45,490 nt of DNA from Bacteroidota bacterium (lineage in GTDB: Bacteria > Bacteroidota > Bacteroidia > 2-12-FULL-35-15): assembly GCA_947476185.1 (NCBI GenBank), contig CANJPX010000021.1, positions 1-45,490 of the forward strand. Direction: 5' to 3'. This document shows positions 35,487 through 43,177 of the stretch, one piece after another (position 1 is the first letter of the stretch; each line of letters begins with the position of its first letter). The position numbers and the translations under genes were made by a program. The notes beneath the pieces were generated by a model. That model saw only the letters and a program-made list of their open reading frames with translations, was not told the DNA's origin and did no database searches.

Positions 35487-36047
35487 ATGAAAAAGTTTTT
35501 AGGATTAATAATAGGAGGAGGCTTGCTTCTCTTTGTATTTATCATCTTTATGATGTATAGAGGCAATTTTAATACAGCAAATAAATATCAAAAGGCGGTT
35601 GAAAACGCATGGGGTGATGTTCAATCCAGTTATCAAAGACGAGCTGATCTAGTTCCTCAATTGGTGGCAACGGTAAAAGGTGCTGCTGAAAATGAAAGAG
35701 GTATTTTAACTGCCGTTACCCAGGCACGTGCTGGTATTGTAAATGCAAAAACTCCTGAAGATATGGAGATAATGGGCAAAAAGATTAATACCGCAATTAA
35801 TCTGGCCTTTGAAGCATATCCGCAAATACGCTCAACCGAAAATTTCCAGGCTTTGCAAGCACAATTGGAAGGGACAGAAAATAGGATAAATTTTGCCCGC
35901 GACAAGTATAATGAGAGCGTAGCTACTTATAATGAGCATATTTCAGGGTTCTTGAATGAAATGCTCTTAAATAAAACAAGATTCCCTCAAAAAGATTCTT
36001 TCAAAGCAGCAGTTGGTTCTGAAAAAGCTCCCGAAGTTAAATTTTAA
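35487..36047 (+). CDS. lemA: LemA family membrane protein
   Basis: A 186-residue protein with one N-terminal transmembrane helix (about 5-24) and a long helical domain outside the membrane. The family signature NAWGDVQSSYQRRADLVPQLVATVKGAAENERGILTAVTQARA is clear, as is the later YPQIRSTENFQALQAQLEGTENRINFARDKYNESVATYN. LemA has no settled molecular role. In Bacteroidota it is regularly followed by two TPM-domain genes, as here. A hairpin terminator after it suggests partial read-through to those genes. The upstream element resembles those of dnaK and htpG, linking LemA to envelope or heat stress. Confidence 0.93.
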   Translation: MKKFLGLIIGGGLLLFVFIIFMMYRGNFNTANKYQKAVENAWGDVQSSYQRRADLVPQLVATVKGAAENERGILTAVTQARAGIVNAKTPEDMEIMGKKINTAINLAFEAYPQIRSTENFQALQAQLEGTENRINFARDKYNESVATYNEHISGFLNEMLLNKTRFPQKDSFKAAVGSEKAPEVKF

Positions 36048-36066
36048 TTTTCTGTTATCTGAAAAT

Positions 36067-36112
36067 AGGAGATGCGAATATTGAAGACCAATAAACGATC
36101 TCCTTTTTTTTT
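36067..36112 (+). terminator. Terminator or attenuator between lemA and the first TPM gene
   Basis: AGGAGAT (36067-36073) pairs with ATCTCCT (36098-36104), with an inner TATTG/CAATA stem, followed by nine T. The loop is long, so termination may be partial and leave the TPM genes at reduced expression. Confidence 0.6.
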
Positions 36113-36135
36113 CTGAACTACTAGTATAATATTAG

Positions 36136-36573
36136 ATGAGCGCAAAAAAATTCTTTACTGCAGAGCAACAAAAATCCATTCAAGATGCAATTGCCAATGC
36201 CGAATTAAATACTTCCGGTGAGATTCGTGTGCATATTGATGATGATTGTAAAGAAGATGTGTTGGATAAAGCTGCAAAAATTTTCCATAAATTAAAGATG
36301 AATAAGACTGAATTGCGAAATGGCGTTTTGTTTTATTTGGCTGTCAATGATAGGAAATTCGCTATTCTTGGCGACAAGGGGATCAATGATAAAGTAGCTG
36401 CTGATTTTTGGGATACTGTTAAAGTGCTTATGTTCGATCATTTTAAACAAAAACAATTTACAGAAGGACTATGCAATGGTATTGAATTGGCAGGAGAAAA
36501 ATTGAAAATGCATTTCCCTCTTCAATCAAATGATACCAATGAGTTGGACAATGAAGTAAGTTTTGGTAAATAA
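36136..36573 (+). CDS. TPM-domain protein (TLP18.3/Psb32/MOLO-1), soluble
   Basis: A 145-residue protein consisting of one TPM domain and no signal peptide or membrane helix. The family pattern is seen in FFTAEQQKSIQDAIANAELNTSGEIRVHIDD, NGVLFYLAVNDRKFAILGDKGIND and FTEGLCNGIELAGEKL. TPM domains occur in thylakoid and periplasmic proteins linked to photosystem repair and envelope maintenance; some have acid phosphatase activity. It is the middle gene of the lemA-TPM-TPM set, 88 bases after lemA and 55 before the membrane TPM gene. Confidence 0.85.
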   Translation: MSAKKFFTAEQQKSIQDAIANAELNTSGEIRVHIDDDCKEDVLDKAAKIFHKLKMNKTELRNGVLFYLAVNDRKFAILGDKGINDKVAADFWDTVKVLMFDHFKQKQFTEGLCNGIELAGEKLKMHFPLQSNDTNELDNEVSFGK

Positions 36574-36628
36574 TATTTCATCCTCTCTCTAATTATAGAG
36601 GTTTCAAAAACTTTATTACGAATTAAAT

Positions 36629-37459
36629 ATGTCAACTAAAATGAACATGGTTACATTTAAAAGTACTCCTCACTTGAGGGGAGGTTGGGTGGGGCTATTT
36701 TCATTCTTATTACTCTTGCTTTCAATCTCCTCTTATGCCCAATCGGATGGTATTCCGGATCGACCAAATCCGCCCAGATTAGTTAATATTTATTCCGAAT
36801 CAGGATTTATTTCAAATGATGAGCAAGCCAGATTAGAGCAAAAACTTCAGACATTTGCAAATGAAACATCTAACCAGATCGTTATTATTATTGCAGATGA
36901 TCTTGGTGGACGGGAGCCATGGGAATATGCAGCAAAGTTGGGTGAGAAATGGGGTGTAGGGCAAAAGGGGAATGACAATGGGATAGTGATCCTGATCAAA
37001 CCTTCCGGTGGAAAAGGACAACGTCAATATTTTATTGCCCCGGGTAGAGGATTAGAGGGCGCTATTCCCGATCTCACTTGCAGGCAAATTGAAGAAAATG
37101 AACTTCTCCCTAATTTAAAATCAGGGAATTATTTTGATGCTTTAGATAAAACAACCAATGTGTTGATGTCATTGGCAAAAGCTGAATACAGTTCGGATGC
37201 TTATGGAAAAAAACATTCTAGAAAACGTCTTCCTATGGGATTAATCATTCCTTTGATCTTTATTATTCTGTTCGTTATTTTGCGCTCCGGAAAAGGTGGT
37301 GGAGGTAGTGGTGGTTTAAGTATGGGTACAGGATTTTTCTTAGGTTCTATGTTGGGTGGTGGAAGAGGATTTGGCGGCGGTGGTGGCGGCTCGTCTGGAG
37401 GATTTGGTGGCTTCGGTGGCGGAGGATTTGGTGGCGGAGGCTCAGGTGGAAGTTGGTAA
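36629..37459 (+). CDS. TPM-domain membrane protein with glycine-rich tail
   Basis: A 276-residue protein: signal peptide ending SSYAQ (about residue 38), a periplasmic TPM domain (about 50-190: NETSNQIVIIIADDLGG, WGVGQKGNDNGIVILIKPSG, IAPGRGLEGAIPDL), one transmembrane helix (about 203-221) and a Gly/Ser/Phe-rich cytosolic tail (from 223) ending GGSGGSW. This is the standard layout of the second TPM partner of LemA. The n-region of the signal peptide is unusually long. Residues about 13-22 (PHLRGGWVG) are encoded by a copy of a dispersed repeat (36666-36695), so the repeat has been taken into the coding region. Confidence 0.9.
   Translation: MSTKMNMVTFKSTPHLRGGWVGLFSFLLLLLSISSYAQSDGIPDRPNPPRLVNIYSESGFISNDEQARLEQKLQTFANETSNQIVIIIADDLGGREPWEYAAKLGEKWGVGQKGNDNGIVILIKPSGGKGQRQYFIAPGRGLEGAIPDLTCRQIEENELLPNLKSGNYFDALDKTTNVLMSLAKAEYSSDAYGKKHSRKRLPMGLIIPLIFIILFVILRSGKGGGGSGGLSMGTGFFLGSMLGGGRGFGGGGGGSSGGFGGFGGGGFGGGGSGGSW
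36666..36695. repeat. Dispersed repeat copy B inside a signal-peptide coding region
   Basis: CTCCTCACTTGAGGGGAGG followed by TTGGGTGGGGC. Its reverse complement aligns with the repeat at 26951-26980 (CC-CA-CC-AACCTC-CC-...-GAG-GG pattern). A degenerate relative (CCTCTCTCTAATTATAGAGG) lies at 36582-36601 in the preceding gap. Here it is translated as part of the N-terminal extension of the TPM membrane protein. Confidence 0.6.
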
Positions 37460-37519
37460 AGATGTATAGGGGATTTTGTCTCAGGTATCAGGATAAAAAA
37501 ATAATTTATATATAAAATG

Positions 37520-37551
37520 AAAAAATCTCGTCCTATTCACGAGATTTTTTT
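37520..37551. terminator. Bidirectional terminator between the TPM and MauE-Trx genes
   Basis: AAAAAATCTCGT (37520-37531) pairs with ACGAGATTTTTT (37539-37550), giving a T tract in both directions. It serves both convergent genes. Confidence 0.85.
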
Positions 37552-37578
37552 AATCATTTTTCTTGATACAGATGCTTG

Positions 37579-38517
37579 CTATTTGATATTACTCTTCAAC
37601 CACTTTTCAATTTCCCCTTGATCCAAATCAATATAATTCATATCATGTTCAACAATACTATTGTTGATCAGGAATATTCGGGGCATTTCTACTCCGGCAA
37701 GGAAAACAAAATTCCTTCCATTTAAAATGCAGTGAGGTATCTCTTCAGAGTGGGTATCTTCAAAAAAAGGTTTTAGCTTTTCATCTTTACCATTCAAAAC
37801 AAAATATAAAGGTATTTCAGGATTGCGTTCATGTATTATTCTCATCTTTTTTGCTGCAATGCGACAATGTGGACAGGTCATACTCATAAAAGCTATTATA
37901 TGCTTTCCCTGAGAAAGTGTCTTTGGTGGAATATTTAATTTGGCATTGTTATATAATGAATCCAATTCCAATTTATAATTGTCTTCAGTTTTATTTAAAT
38001 AAGCTTCAGAGTAATTTAATTCGATCGGGTTTCTTACGAATGGGAATGCAAGTGTAGAAGCATAAATGAGTGTCATGATAAAACTAAATTTCTTCGGCAA
38101 TTGCCATCCTTCATGAAATTTGAATAAGACAAAAAAGATTACAAGCATAACAATATTTTTTAGCAATGCCTGCAATGGAGTCATTTGTATTGTATCACCA
38201 AAACAGCCACAATTTCCTTTATTGCCGACTAAAATAATGAGTAGAATCAGGTAGGCACAAAAAAACAAAAGTATACCTATAGCTAGTTTATAGGTGATCT
38301 TATGAAGGTTAAGATTCAGTATAAGCAAGGCTCCTATTAATAATTCGGCTCCGATCATTAATCGGGCAATAAATGGTGCCACTTGCCAATTGATAAAACC
38401 CAGGTCAACAAAGGTATATTCAAATGGTTCGATAGGGAAAAGCTTTACCCAGCCTGAAAAGATAAACACAGCACCCATAAGGGCACATAAAAAGGTAAGT
38501 GTTATTTTCTTTATCAT
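37579..38517 (-). CDS. MauE/DoxX-like membrane domain fused to a thioredoxin-like domain
   Basis: A 312-residue inner-membrane protein. Residues 1-160 contain four or five hydrophobic helices of the DoxX/MauE type, with the motif GNCGCFGD (C103, C105) characteristic of MauE-like thiol proteins. Residues about 165-312 form a thioredoxin-like domain with the active site TCPHC (C215, C218), like DsbA. The layout recalls membrane thiol-oxidoreductase/thioredoxin fusions such as VKOR-Trx, so electron transfer between the membrane Cys pair and the CPHC site is likely. The direction, oxidation or reduction, is not evident. Two small Cys-rich lipoprotein genes lie directly upstream on the same strand, separated by a terminator. 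Confidence 0.8.
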   Translation of the reverse strand: MIKKITLTFLCALMGAVFIFSGWVKLFPIEPFEYTFVDLGFINWQVAPFIARLMIGAELLIGALLILNLNLHKITYKLAIGILLFFCAYLILLIILVGNKGNCGCFGDTIQMTPLQALLKNIVMLVIFFVLFKFHEGWQLPKKFSFIMTLIYASTLAFPFVRNPIELNYSEAYLNKTEDNYKLELDSLYNNAKLNIPPKTLSQGKHIIAFMSMTCPHCRIAAKKMRIIHERNPEIPLYFVLNGKDEKLKPFFEDTHSEEIPHCILNGRNFVFLAGVEMPRIFLINNSIVEHDMNYIDLDQGEIEKWLKSNIK

Positions 38518-38535
38518 ATAAAATAATTTCGGGTA

Positions 38536-38570
38536 AAAAAAAAGCGTCCTTCAAGGAAGAACGCTTTTTT
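38536..38570 (-). terminator. Terminator after the first small Cys-rich lipoprotein gene
   Basis: AAAAGCGT/ACGCTTTT with an inner CTTC/GAAG pair around AAG. On the minus strand it ends in a run of T. It separates the lipoprotein transcript from the MauE-Trx gene downstream. Confidence 0.75.
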
Positions 38571-38586
38571 ATAAACCAATCGTAGA

Positions 38587-38811
38587 TTAGTTCAAAGTAC
38601 AAGTTTCAGTAACTGTAGTAGTTGTTGCTCCAGTTGTGTAAGTGTAAGATTTGCTTAGACAAGCTGCTCTTGCATCACCTTTTTTAGCACTAGTGTATGT
38701 AACAGTGCTAGATCCTCCTGTAGAAGATGCACAAGTACAAACACGGTCTTTTTTGCATGAAGCAAAAGATACAGCTGCAACAACAGCAACAAATAATAAT
38801 ACTTTTTTCAT
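38587..38811 (-). CDS. Small Cys-rich lipoprotein, paralogue 1
   Basis: A 74-residue predicted lipoprotein. The signal peptide ends in lipobox SFASC (C19), followed by KKDRVCTCASS. Besides the lipidated Cys there are four others (C25, C27, C51, C71), with a Thr/Ser-rich body. The neighbour at 38952-39194 has the same N terminus, the same KKDR-x-CTC motif and matching Cys positions, so the two are tandem paralogues. Function is not known. The even number of mature Cys suggests two disulfides, and the adjacent MauE-thioredoxin gene is a candidate maker of them. A promoter candidate precedes the gene and a terminator follows. Confidence 0.78.
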   Translation of the reverse strand: MKKVLLFVAVVAAVSFASCKKDRVCTCASSTGGSSTVTYTSAKKGDARAACLSKSYTYTTGATTTTVTETCTLN

Positions 38812-38842
38812 TTGATTTAGTTTTAGTTTGTTAATACGATTG

Positions 38843-38874
38843 CAAATTTATAGTTTTTTTCTAATTGATAACAA
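38843..38874 (-). promoter_or_regulatory. Bacteroidota-type promoter of lipoprotein paralogue 1
   Basis: On the minus strand: TTG, 21 bases, then TAAATTTG. This matches the -33/-7 pattern and gives a leader of about 26 nt. It shows that paralogue 1 has its own promoter. Confidence 0.5.
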
Positions 38875-38951
38875 TAGAATGACTCTAAATCGCTTGTATT
38901 TACATAAATGCTTGAAATTCAAATGGATAATGTCTGTTTTTGAAATAGTTA

Positions 38952-39194
38952 TTATTTCAATTCGCAAACAGTATCATCCCCAACGTAAGTTGAACTTCCT
39001 GTAGTTGAAGTTGTTTGTGTACCCAAACAAAATAAGCGTGCATCTTTCTTTTTTGAGTCGTGAACAATTGTAACATCAGTTGTTACCTCACCTGTAGTTT
39101 TGTCTGTCGTTTTACAAGTACAAGTTCTGTCTTTTTTGCATGATGTAAAAGATACTGCTGCAATTACAGTCGAAAATAATAATACTTTTTTCAT
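38952..39194 (-). CDS. Small Cys-rich lipoprotein, paralogue 2
   Basis: An 80-residue predicted lipoprotein with lipobox SFTSC (C19) followed by KKDRTCTCKTT. The four other cysteines are C25, C27, C56 and C77. It is clearly related to the 74-residue protein at 38587-38811: identical MKKVLLF start, the shared KKDR-x-CTC block, a KK-DAR-x2-C block and a Cys near the C terminus. The intervening residues have diverged, so the duplication is not recent. No known family is recognised. It probably sits in the periplasm or outer membrane, anchored by lipid. Confidence 0.78.
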   Translation of the reverse strand: MKKVLLFSTVIAAVSFTSCKKDRTCTCKTTDKTTGEVTTDVTIVHDSKKKDARLFCLGTQTTSTTGSSTYVGDDTVCELK

Positions 39195-39300
39195 GTTTTT
39201 TGTTTTTGGTTAGTTTGAAGCGAATATAGGATAATTGTAATGAAAGTCGGCAAAATTTTATCCAAAAAAATGCAACTGCCTGTAATTAAAGTTATTGAGT

Positions 39301-39699
39301 TTATTTTATTTCTTTTACCGGAACGGAGCTATAGATACTTGTTCCATCAACTGATTCAATATTTACAGGTAATCCATTGGAGCTAACAGCGCTTCCACCA
39401 TATTCTTTTAGGTTAATGGGGATTGAGCCATAAAAACTGCTTCCTCCAATCTCTTTCAAATTCATAGGGATTGCTCCATATACGCTGCTTCCTCCAATAC
39501 TCTTGATGTTTACATCCATATCGCTCATCATTTTTACATTAATGGAACCATCAGGATTTATTGGAATGGATGCAAACCGGTTAAAATTTGTTTTATCCGC
39601 CATTGCTTCATTTACAATAGTTCCATTTTTAACAACTAATGCTACTAATGCAAGTGCAATTACTGTAAGTACTGTTTTTGTATATAGATCTGTTTTCAT
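39301..39699 (-). CDS. Small membrane-anchored protein with 16-residue repeats
   Basis: A 132-residue protein starting MKTDLYTKTVLTVIALALVALVV, one N-terminal helix that is either an uncleaved anchor or a signal. The second half holds four imperfect repeats of about 16 residues: IGGSSVYGAIPMNLKE, IGGSSFYGSIPINLKE, YGGSAVSSNGLPVNIES and VDGTSIYSSVPVKEI. A less similar unit lies before them. The alternating pattern suggests short beta strands stacking into a fibre-like or solenoid structure. I recognise no function. It lies alone between the Cys-rich lipoprotein genes and the divergent TerB-DnaJ gene. Confidence 0.7.
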   Translation of the reverse strand: MKTDLYTKTVLTVIALALVALVVKNGTIVNEAMADKTNFNRFASIPINPDGSINVKMMSDMDVNIKSIGGSSVYGAIPMNLKEIGGSSFYGSIPINLKEYGGSAVSSNGLPVNIESVDGTSIYSSVPVKEIK

Positions 39700-39781
39700 G
39701 AGTATAGATTTATTTAATGTTGAATTTGTTTATTAAGCGAATTTAAAATATTCATTCCTATTCTAACTATTTTTAAATAAT

Positions 39782-39789
39782 TAACTTTG
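39782..39789 (+). promoter_or_regulatory. Candidate -7 box for the TerB-DnaJ gene
   Basis: TAACTTTG matches TAnnTTTG, 17 nt before the ATG. No TTG lies at the usual distance upstream. Confidence 0.38.
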
Positions 39790-39806
39790 CAAGAGAAAAA
39801 ATTATT

Positions 39807-40556
39807 ATGGCAAAAGTAAAATTTGGAAAATGGTTGGGTGGAGGCTTAGGATGGGCTTTGGGCGGACCTTTAGGCGGTATTCTTGGTTTTGCACTGGGTT
39901 CGGCCTTTGACGCTGCCAGTGTTACCGTTCAAACGAATGGTAAAACCACCTATTCCTCTCGCGGAAACGCTCCGCATGCTGGGGATTTTGCAGCGAGTCT
40001 ATTGGTGCTGTCTGCCGCGGTAATGAAAAGCGACGGGAAAACCTTGAAAAGCGAGTTGGATTATGTAAAAAGGTTTTTCAGCAATCAATTTGGTGAGGAA
40101 CATGCTCAGCAACAGATATTGTTATTGAAGGAAATTTTAAAACAAGAAATTCCTTTACAGGAGGTCTGTTTGCAGATCAAACAATACATGCCCCATTCAG
40201 AACGATTGCAGATTATTCATTATTTATTTGGAATATCAAAAGCTGACGGACATGTTCATGAATTAGAGTTACAAACCATGCATACAATTGCCAATTATTT
40301 AGGTGTTAGTGCTGCTGATTTTAATTCTTTAAAAGCGATGTATTTCAGGGATACAAATAGTGATTACCTGATTTTGGAAATCACTCCTGCAGCCTCCGAT
40401 GAGGAGGTGAAAAAGGCATATCGAAAAATGGCGGTAAAATTCCATCCTGATAAAGTTGCGGCTCTTGGTGAAGATGTTCAAAAAGCTGCAAATCAGAAAT
40501 TTCAAAAAGTACAGAGTGCTTACGAAAATATTAAAAAACAAAGGGGCTTTTCCTGA
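39807..40556 (+). CDS. DjlA-like co-chaperone: TerB domain plus C-terminal J domain
   Basis: A 249-residue protein. It begins with a Gly-rich hydrophobic segment (FGKWLGGGLGWALGGPLGGILGFALGSAFD) that resembles a membrane-inserting or lipid-associated motif. A TerB-like helical domain follows (about 58-175) and then a J domain at the C terminus (about 185-249: YLILEITPAASDEEVKKAYRKMAVKFHPDKV), with the HPD tripeptide that stimulates DnaK ATPase. The order TerB then J matches E. coli DjlA, which is membrane-anchored. It is therefore a J-protein partner for the DnaK encoded in this window. It converges with a small minus-strand gene. Confidence 0.88.
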   Translation: MAKVKFGKWLGGGLGWALGGPLGGILGFALGSAFDAASVTVQTNGKTTYSSRGNAPHAGDFAASLLVLSAAVMKSDGKTLKSELDYVKRFFSNQFGEEHAQQQILLLKEILKQEIPLQEVCLQIKQYMPHSERLQIIHYLFGISKADGHVHELELQTMHTIANYLGVSAADFNSLKAMYFRDTNSDYLILEITPAASDEEVKKAYRKMAVKFHPDKVAALGEDVQKAANQKFQKVQSAYENIKKQRGFS

Positions 40557-40559
40557 TCA

Positions 40560-40760
40560 CTATTTTAAATCAGTGTCGATTGTTTCTATCAAGAAGATAG
40601 GGAAAATTTCTATAAGTACCTGATCTCTATTTCGCTTAAATTCTTCGTAATTAGTATTTGAAATAAAATGGTATGCTTCATTGATCACATTGTTGAGTAG
40701 TATGCCATATTTTCTTTTTCCATTCTTTAAATAGATAATCGCTGCCGTTTCCTGATTCAT
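40560..40760 (-). CDS. Small uncharacterised protein
   Basis: A 66-residue frame, MNQETAAIIYLKNGKRKYGILLNN, with a charged C-terminal half ending FLIETIDTDLK. It has no signal peptide or Cys. It fills the space between the convergent TerB-DnaJ gene and a strong terminator. Its codon pattern and globular-looking composition suggest a real gene, but I know no family role for it. The gap to the TerB-DnaJ stop is only 3 bases. Confidence 0.55.
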   Translation of the reverse strand: MNQETAAIIYLKNGKRKYGILLNNVINEAYHFISNTNYEEFKRNRDQVLIEIFPIFLIETIDTDLK

Positions 40761-40832
40761 TTTTTATTTTTTTTGTAAAAATAGCAGTGGAATGTGACGA
40801 ATAAGTTAACAGAAGGTTAACGAAAAATCAAT

Positions 40833-40864
40833 AAAAAAAGCTCTCAAATTTGAGAGCTTTTTTT
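40833..40864. terminator. Strong bidirectional terminator
   Basis: GCTCTCAAATTTGAGAGC (40840-40857) is a perfect palindrome flanked by A7 and a run of T. It ends the transcript of the minus-strand T9SS protein gene, and lies upstream of the small 40560-40760 gene. Confidence 0.88.
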
Positions 40865-40877
40865 TATTAAATTTTTT

Positions 40878-43118
40878 TTATTTAACGGAGAGTAAAGTAA
40901 TAAAGCCTTCCTTATTTATTTCTTTTCCATTGTTAGCTGTAGCTTTTAGAATATAATAATAAACACCGTCAGGCGCCATTTTGCCATTTTTAGTTTCGCC
41001 ATTCCAGCCTCCGGTTATTCCATTATAGCTTGCTATTTTCAGGCCCCATCGGTCATAGATATCATATTTAATTTCCTTTACATTGTGGCTAGAAACTAAG
41101 AACACATCATTATTTGCATCGCCATTTGGGCTAAATACATTTGGTATAAAAATGGTAGTTTCACCTTCTACGATTACACAATATTTAGCTGAGTCCAAAC
41201 ATCCTGTTGAATTAGCTGCAATTAATTCGATGCAAAAAGTTCCTTCGTTAACATAAGTATGTGTGGGAGAAAATAAACTAGATGAATTTGTTCCAGAGGC
41301 AGGATCGCCAAATGTCCAAGATGAACTTGTGCTACCAATACTATTGTTTGTTATATTAATAGTTGTTCCGGGAGCAACAGTTGTTCCTGGTGCTACCGTG
41401 AAATTGGCTAAGGGCGAAGGTGATACGGTAATCATATTACTAAATATGGTTGTTCCAACGCAGCCATTTGAATCTGTACAATGAATAGATACAGAGAAAA
41501 CTCCTGCGCTGTCATAGCAATGGTTCGGATTGCTTGAACTAGAAATGTCTCCATCACCAAAGGTATAGCCTAAAATACTGCAAGTAGCGCTTACAGTTTC
41601 AGTGAAATTTACACAAAGAGGGGCGCATCCGCTGGTAACATCCGCAACGGTTGATGGCGTTGGTGAAGGAAGCACTTGAACTGTAATTGAGGCTGTATCT
41701 CCACAGGATCCAGGAATATTATGTGTGATTGTAAATGTTCCGGCTCCTGCAACAGATGGATTAAACGTACCGATTCCGCTGTTGGTAATTCCGGTTCCGG
41801 TCCATGTTCCTCCACTAGAAACGGATGTCATATTGAATGGTGGGGCACTTGAACACATAGGCGTTACAGTATTAATAGTTGCATTTGCCGGTGTTGTAAG
41901 ATCAACAACAAAAGTAAAACTAATTGGAGCGACACATGCAGAAATTGGTGTACCTGTTACAGTATACGTTGTAGTAGTTGATGGATTTGCAATAACACTT
42001 GGTCCTGTTGACGGAGTAATCCCAGTTGTGGGACTCCATGTCCATGTATAATCTGATATGTTAGTTCCTGTAACACTTATAGGGACGGGACCTCCGCAGG
42101 TTGGGATTGTATCAATAAATGGCGTACAACTTAACGGAGCACCTGCAACAGATCCTGGATAAGTTAAATATAATAAATTATTTATGGCTTGTGATGCAGA
42201 GGCATTATCAAGAATCACTACAAATTTAATTACTTCTGTAGCACCAGGAGCTAAGTTTTCTATTTTATATCCAAGTGCAATTGCTTCATCTGCGAAATTT
42301 GTTGAACCAATTGTTTGTACAAAACCTGGTCCTGCACCATTCCATATGTCGGATCCGTCTCTATTGCTGAATCCACCATACATTGCTCTCCAGTTTGCTC
42401 CTATAGCCGCAAAGCCTAAGTAGGATTGAGGTTGAGTCGAAGGCACAAGTGATGTAGCACTTACATGTGCCAAATTACATCCTGTTCCAGGTTGACTAAC
42501 AATTGTATTTTGAGTAATATAATCTAAGCTTATTGAAACATCATTGTCAGGGTCCACATTCCTGTAATAAAATAGTTCAGGGATAGTTGCAGCCGTATTA
42601 TTTGTAATTGAAACAGTTGTAGTATAAAACAAATCTGTTTCCTGAAGAAAATAATTGATCTTAAAATGTAAGTTGGTTCCTGAAGTAAGGTCCCCTTCCC
42701 AATCAGCAGAATAGCAATCGAAGGTATGGGACCAATCAGTTATTGCGCCAGGAATTCCCCATTCAGAAGTTGCATTATTACTTGCAGTTACTCCACCCGT
42801 TGTGCCAATTTCTATTCCCCAGCCATTTTCCGGAGTCCCTGGAGTAAAAAAATCACCATCAAATGTTAACCATGCATTTAATTGAGGATTAGCTACGAAA
42901 CCGAATTGTGGGTTGGTCGAACGAGGGTGCATTCCGGCAAGTGGTGGGGAAGTCGTAGTATTACATCCTTCAAATCCTCCTTGTCCATCCAAACCAATTT
43001 CTAAACTGGTTGCTTTTATGTATGCATTAGGTCCAACCATTTGAGCATTTACTAAACGCACTTGAAAAAGGGAGATCACAATTATAAGTGAAAGACTGGA
43101 AACTTTTATTTTTTTCAT
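40878..43118 (-). CDS. Secreted PKD-domain protein with CHU_C (T9SS type B) domain
   Basis: A 746-residue secreted protein. The signal peptide ends LVNAQ (about 26). The N-terminal about 320 residues form an unknown beta-rich domain with many Trp/Gly and few Cys. The middle carries Thr/Ser/Gly-rich Ig-like segments (ISVTGTNISDYTWTWSP, GGTWTGTGITNSGIGTF). A PKD-like domain lies at about 530-650 (FTETVSATCSILGYTFGDGD and a second SSWTFGDPASGT). The last about 90 residues are the gliding-motility-associated C-terminal domain: IPNVFSPNGDANNDVF, YDIYDRWG, WNGETKNGKMAPDGVYYYIL. That domain directs export by T9SS, typically together with a PorP/SprF-type protein such as the one encoded just upstream. 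Confidence 0.88.
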   Translation of the reverse strand: MKKIKVSSLSLIIVISLFQVRLVNAQMVGPNAYIKATSLEIGLDGQGGFEGCNTTTSPPLAGMHPRSTNPQFGFVANPQLNAWLTFDGDFFTPGTPENGWGIEIGTTGGVTASNNATSEWGIPGAITDWSHTFDCYSADWEGDLTSGTNLHFKINYFLQETDLFYTTTVSITNNTAATIPELFYYRNVDPDNDVSISLDYITQNTIVSQPGTGCNLAHVSATSLVPSTQPQSYLGFAAIGANWRAMYGGFSNRDGSDIWNGAGPGFVQTIGSTNFADEAIALGYKIENLAPGATEVIKFVVILDNASASQAINNLLYLTYPGSVAGAPLSCTPFIDTIPTCGGPVPISVTGTNISDYTWTWSPTTGITPSTGPSVIANPSTTTTYTVTGTPISACVAPISFTFVVDLTTPANATINTVTPMCSSAPPFNMTSVSSGGTWTGTGITNSGIGTFNPSVAGAGTFTITHNIPGSCGDTASITVQVLPSPTPSTVADVTSGCAPLCVNFTETVSATCSILGYTFGDGDISSSSNPNHCYDSAGVFSVSIHCTDSNGCVGTTIFSNMITVSPSPLANFTVAPGTTVAPGTTINITNNSIGSTSSSWTFGDPASGTNSSSLFSPTHTYVNEGTFCIELIAANSTGCLDSAKYCVIVEGETTIFIPNVFSPNGDANNDVFLVSSHNVKEIKYDIYDRWGLKIASYNGITGGWNGETKNGKMAPDGVYYYILKATANNGKEINKEGFITLLSVK

Positions 43119-43177
43119 TTGCTATATTTTTAATTTCTATATAAACGTAATAAAAATATTTAGTCATAAAAAATAAA

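Noticed and set aside
41725-42051. Val/Pro-rich open frame antisense to the PKD/CHU_C protein
   Set aside because: The composition is the mirror of Thr/Gly-rich repeats on the minus strand; there is no start context and no family.
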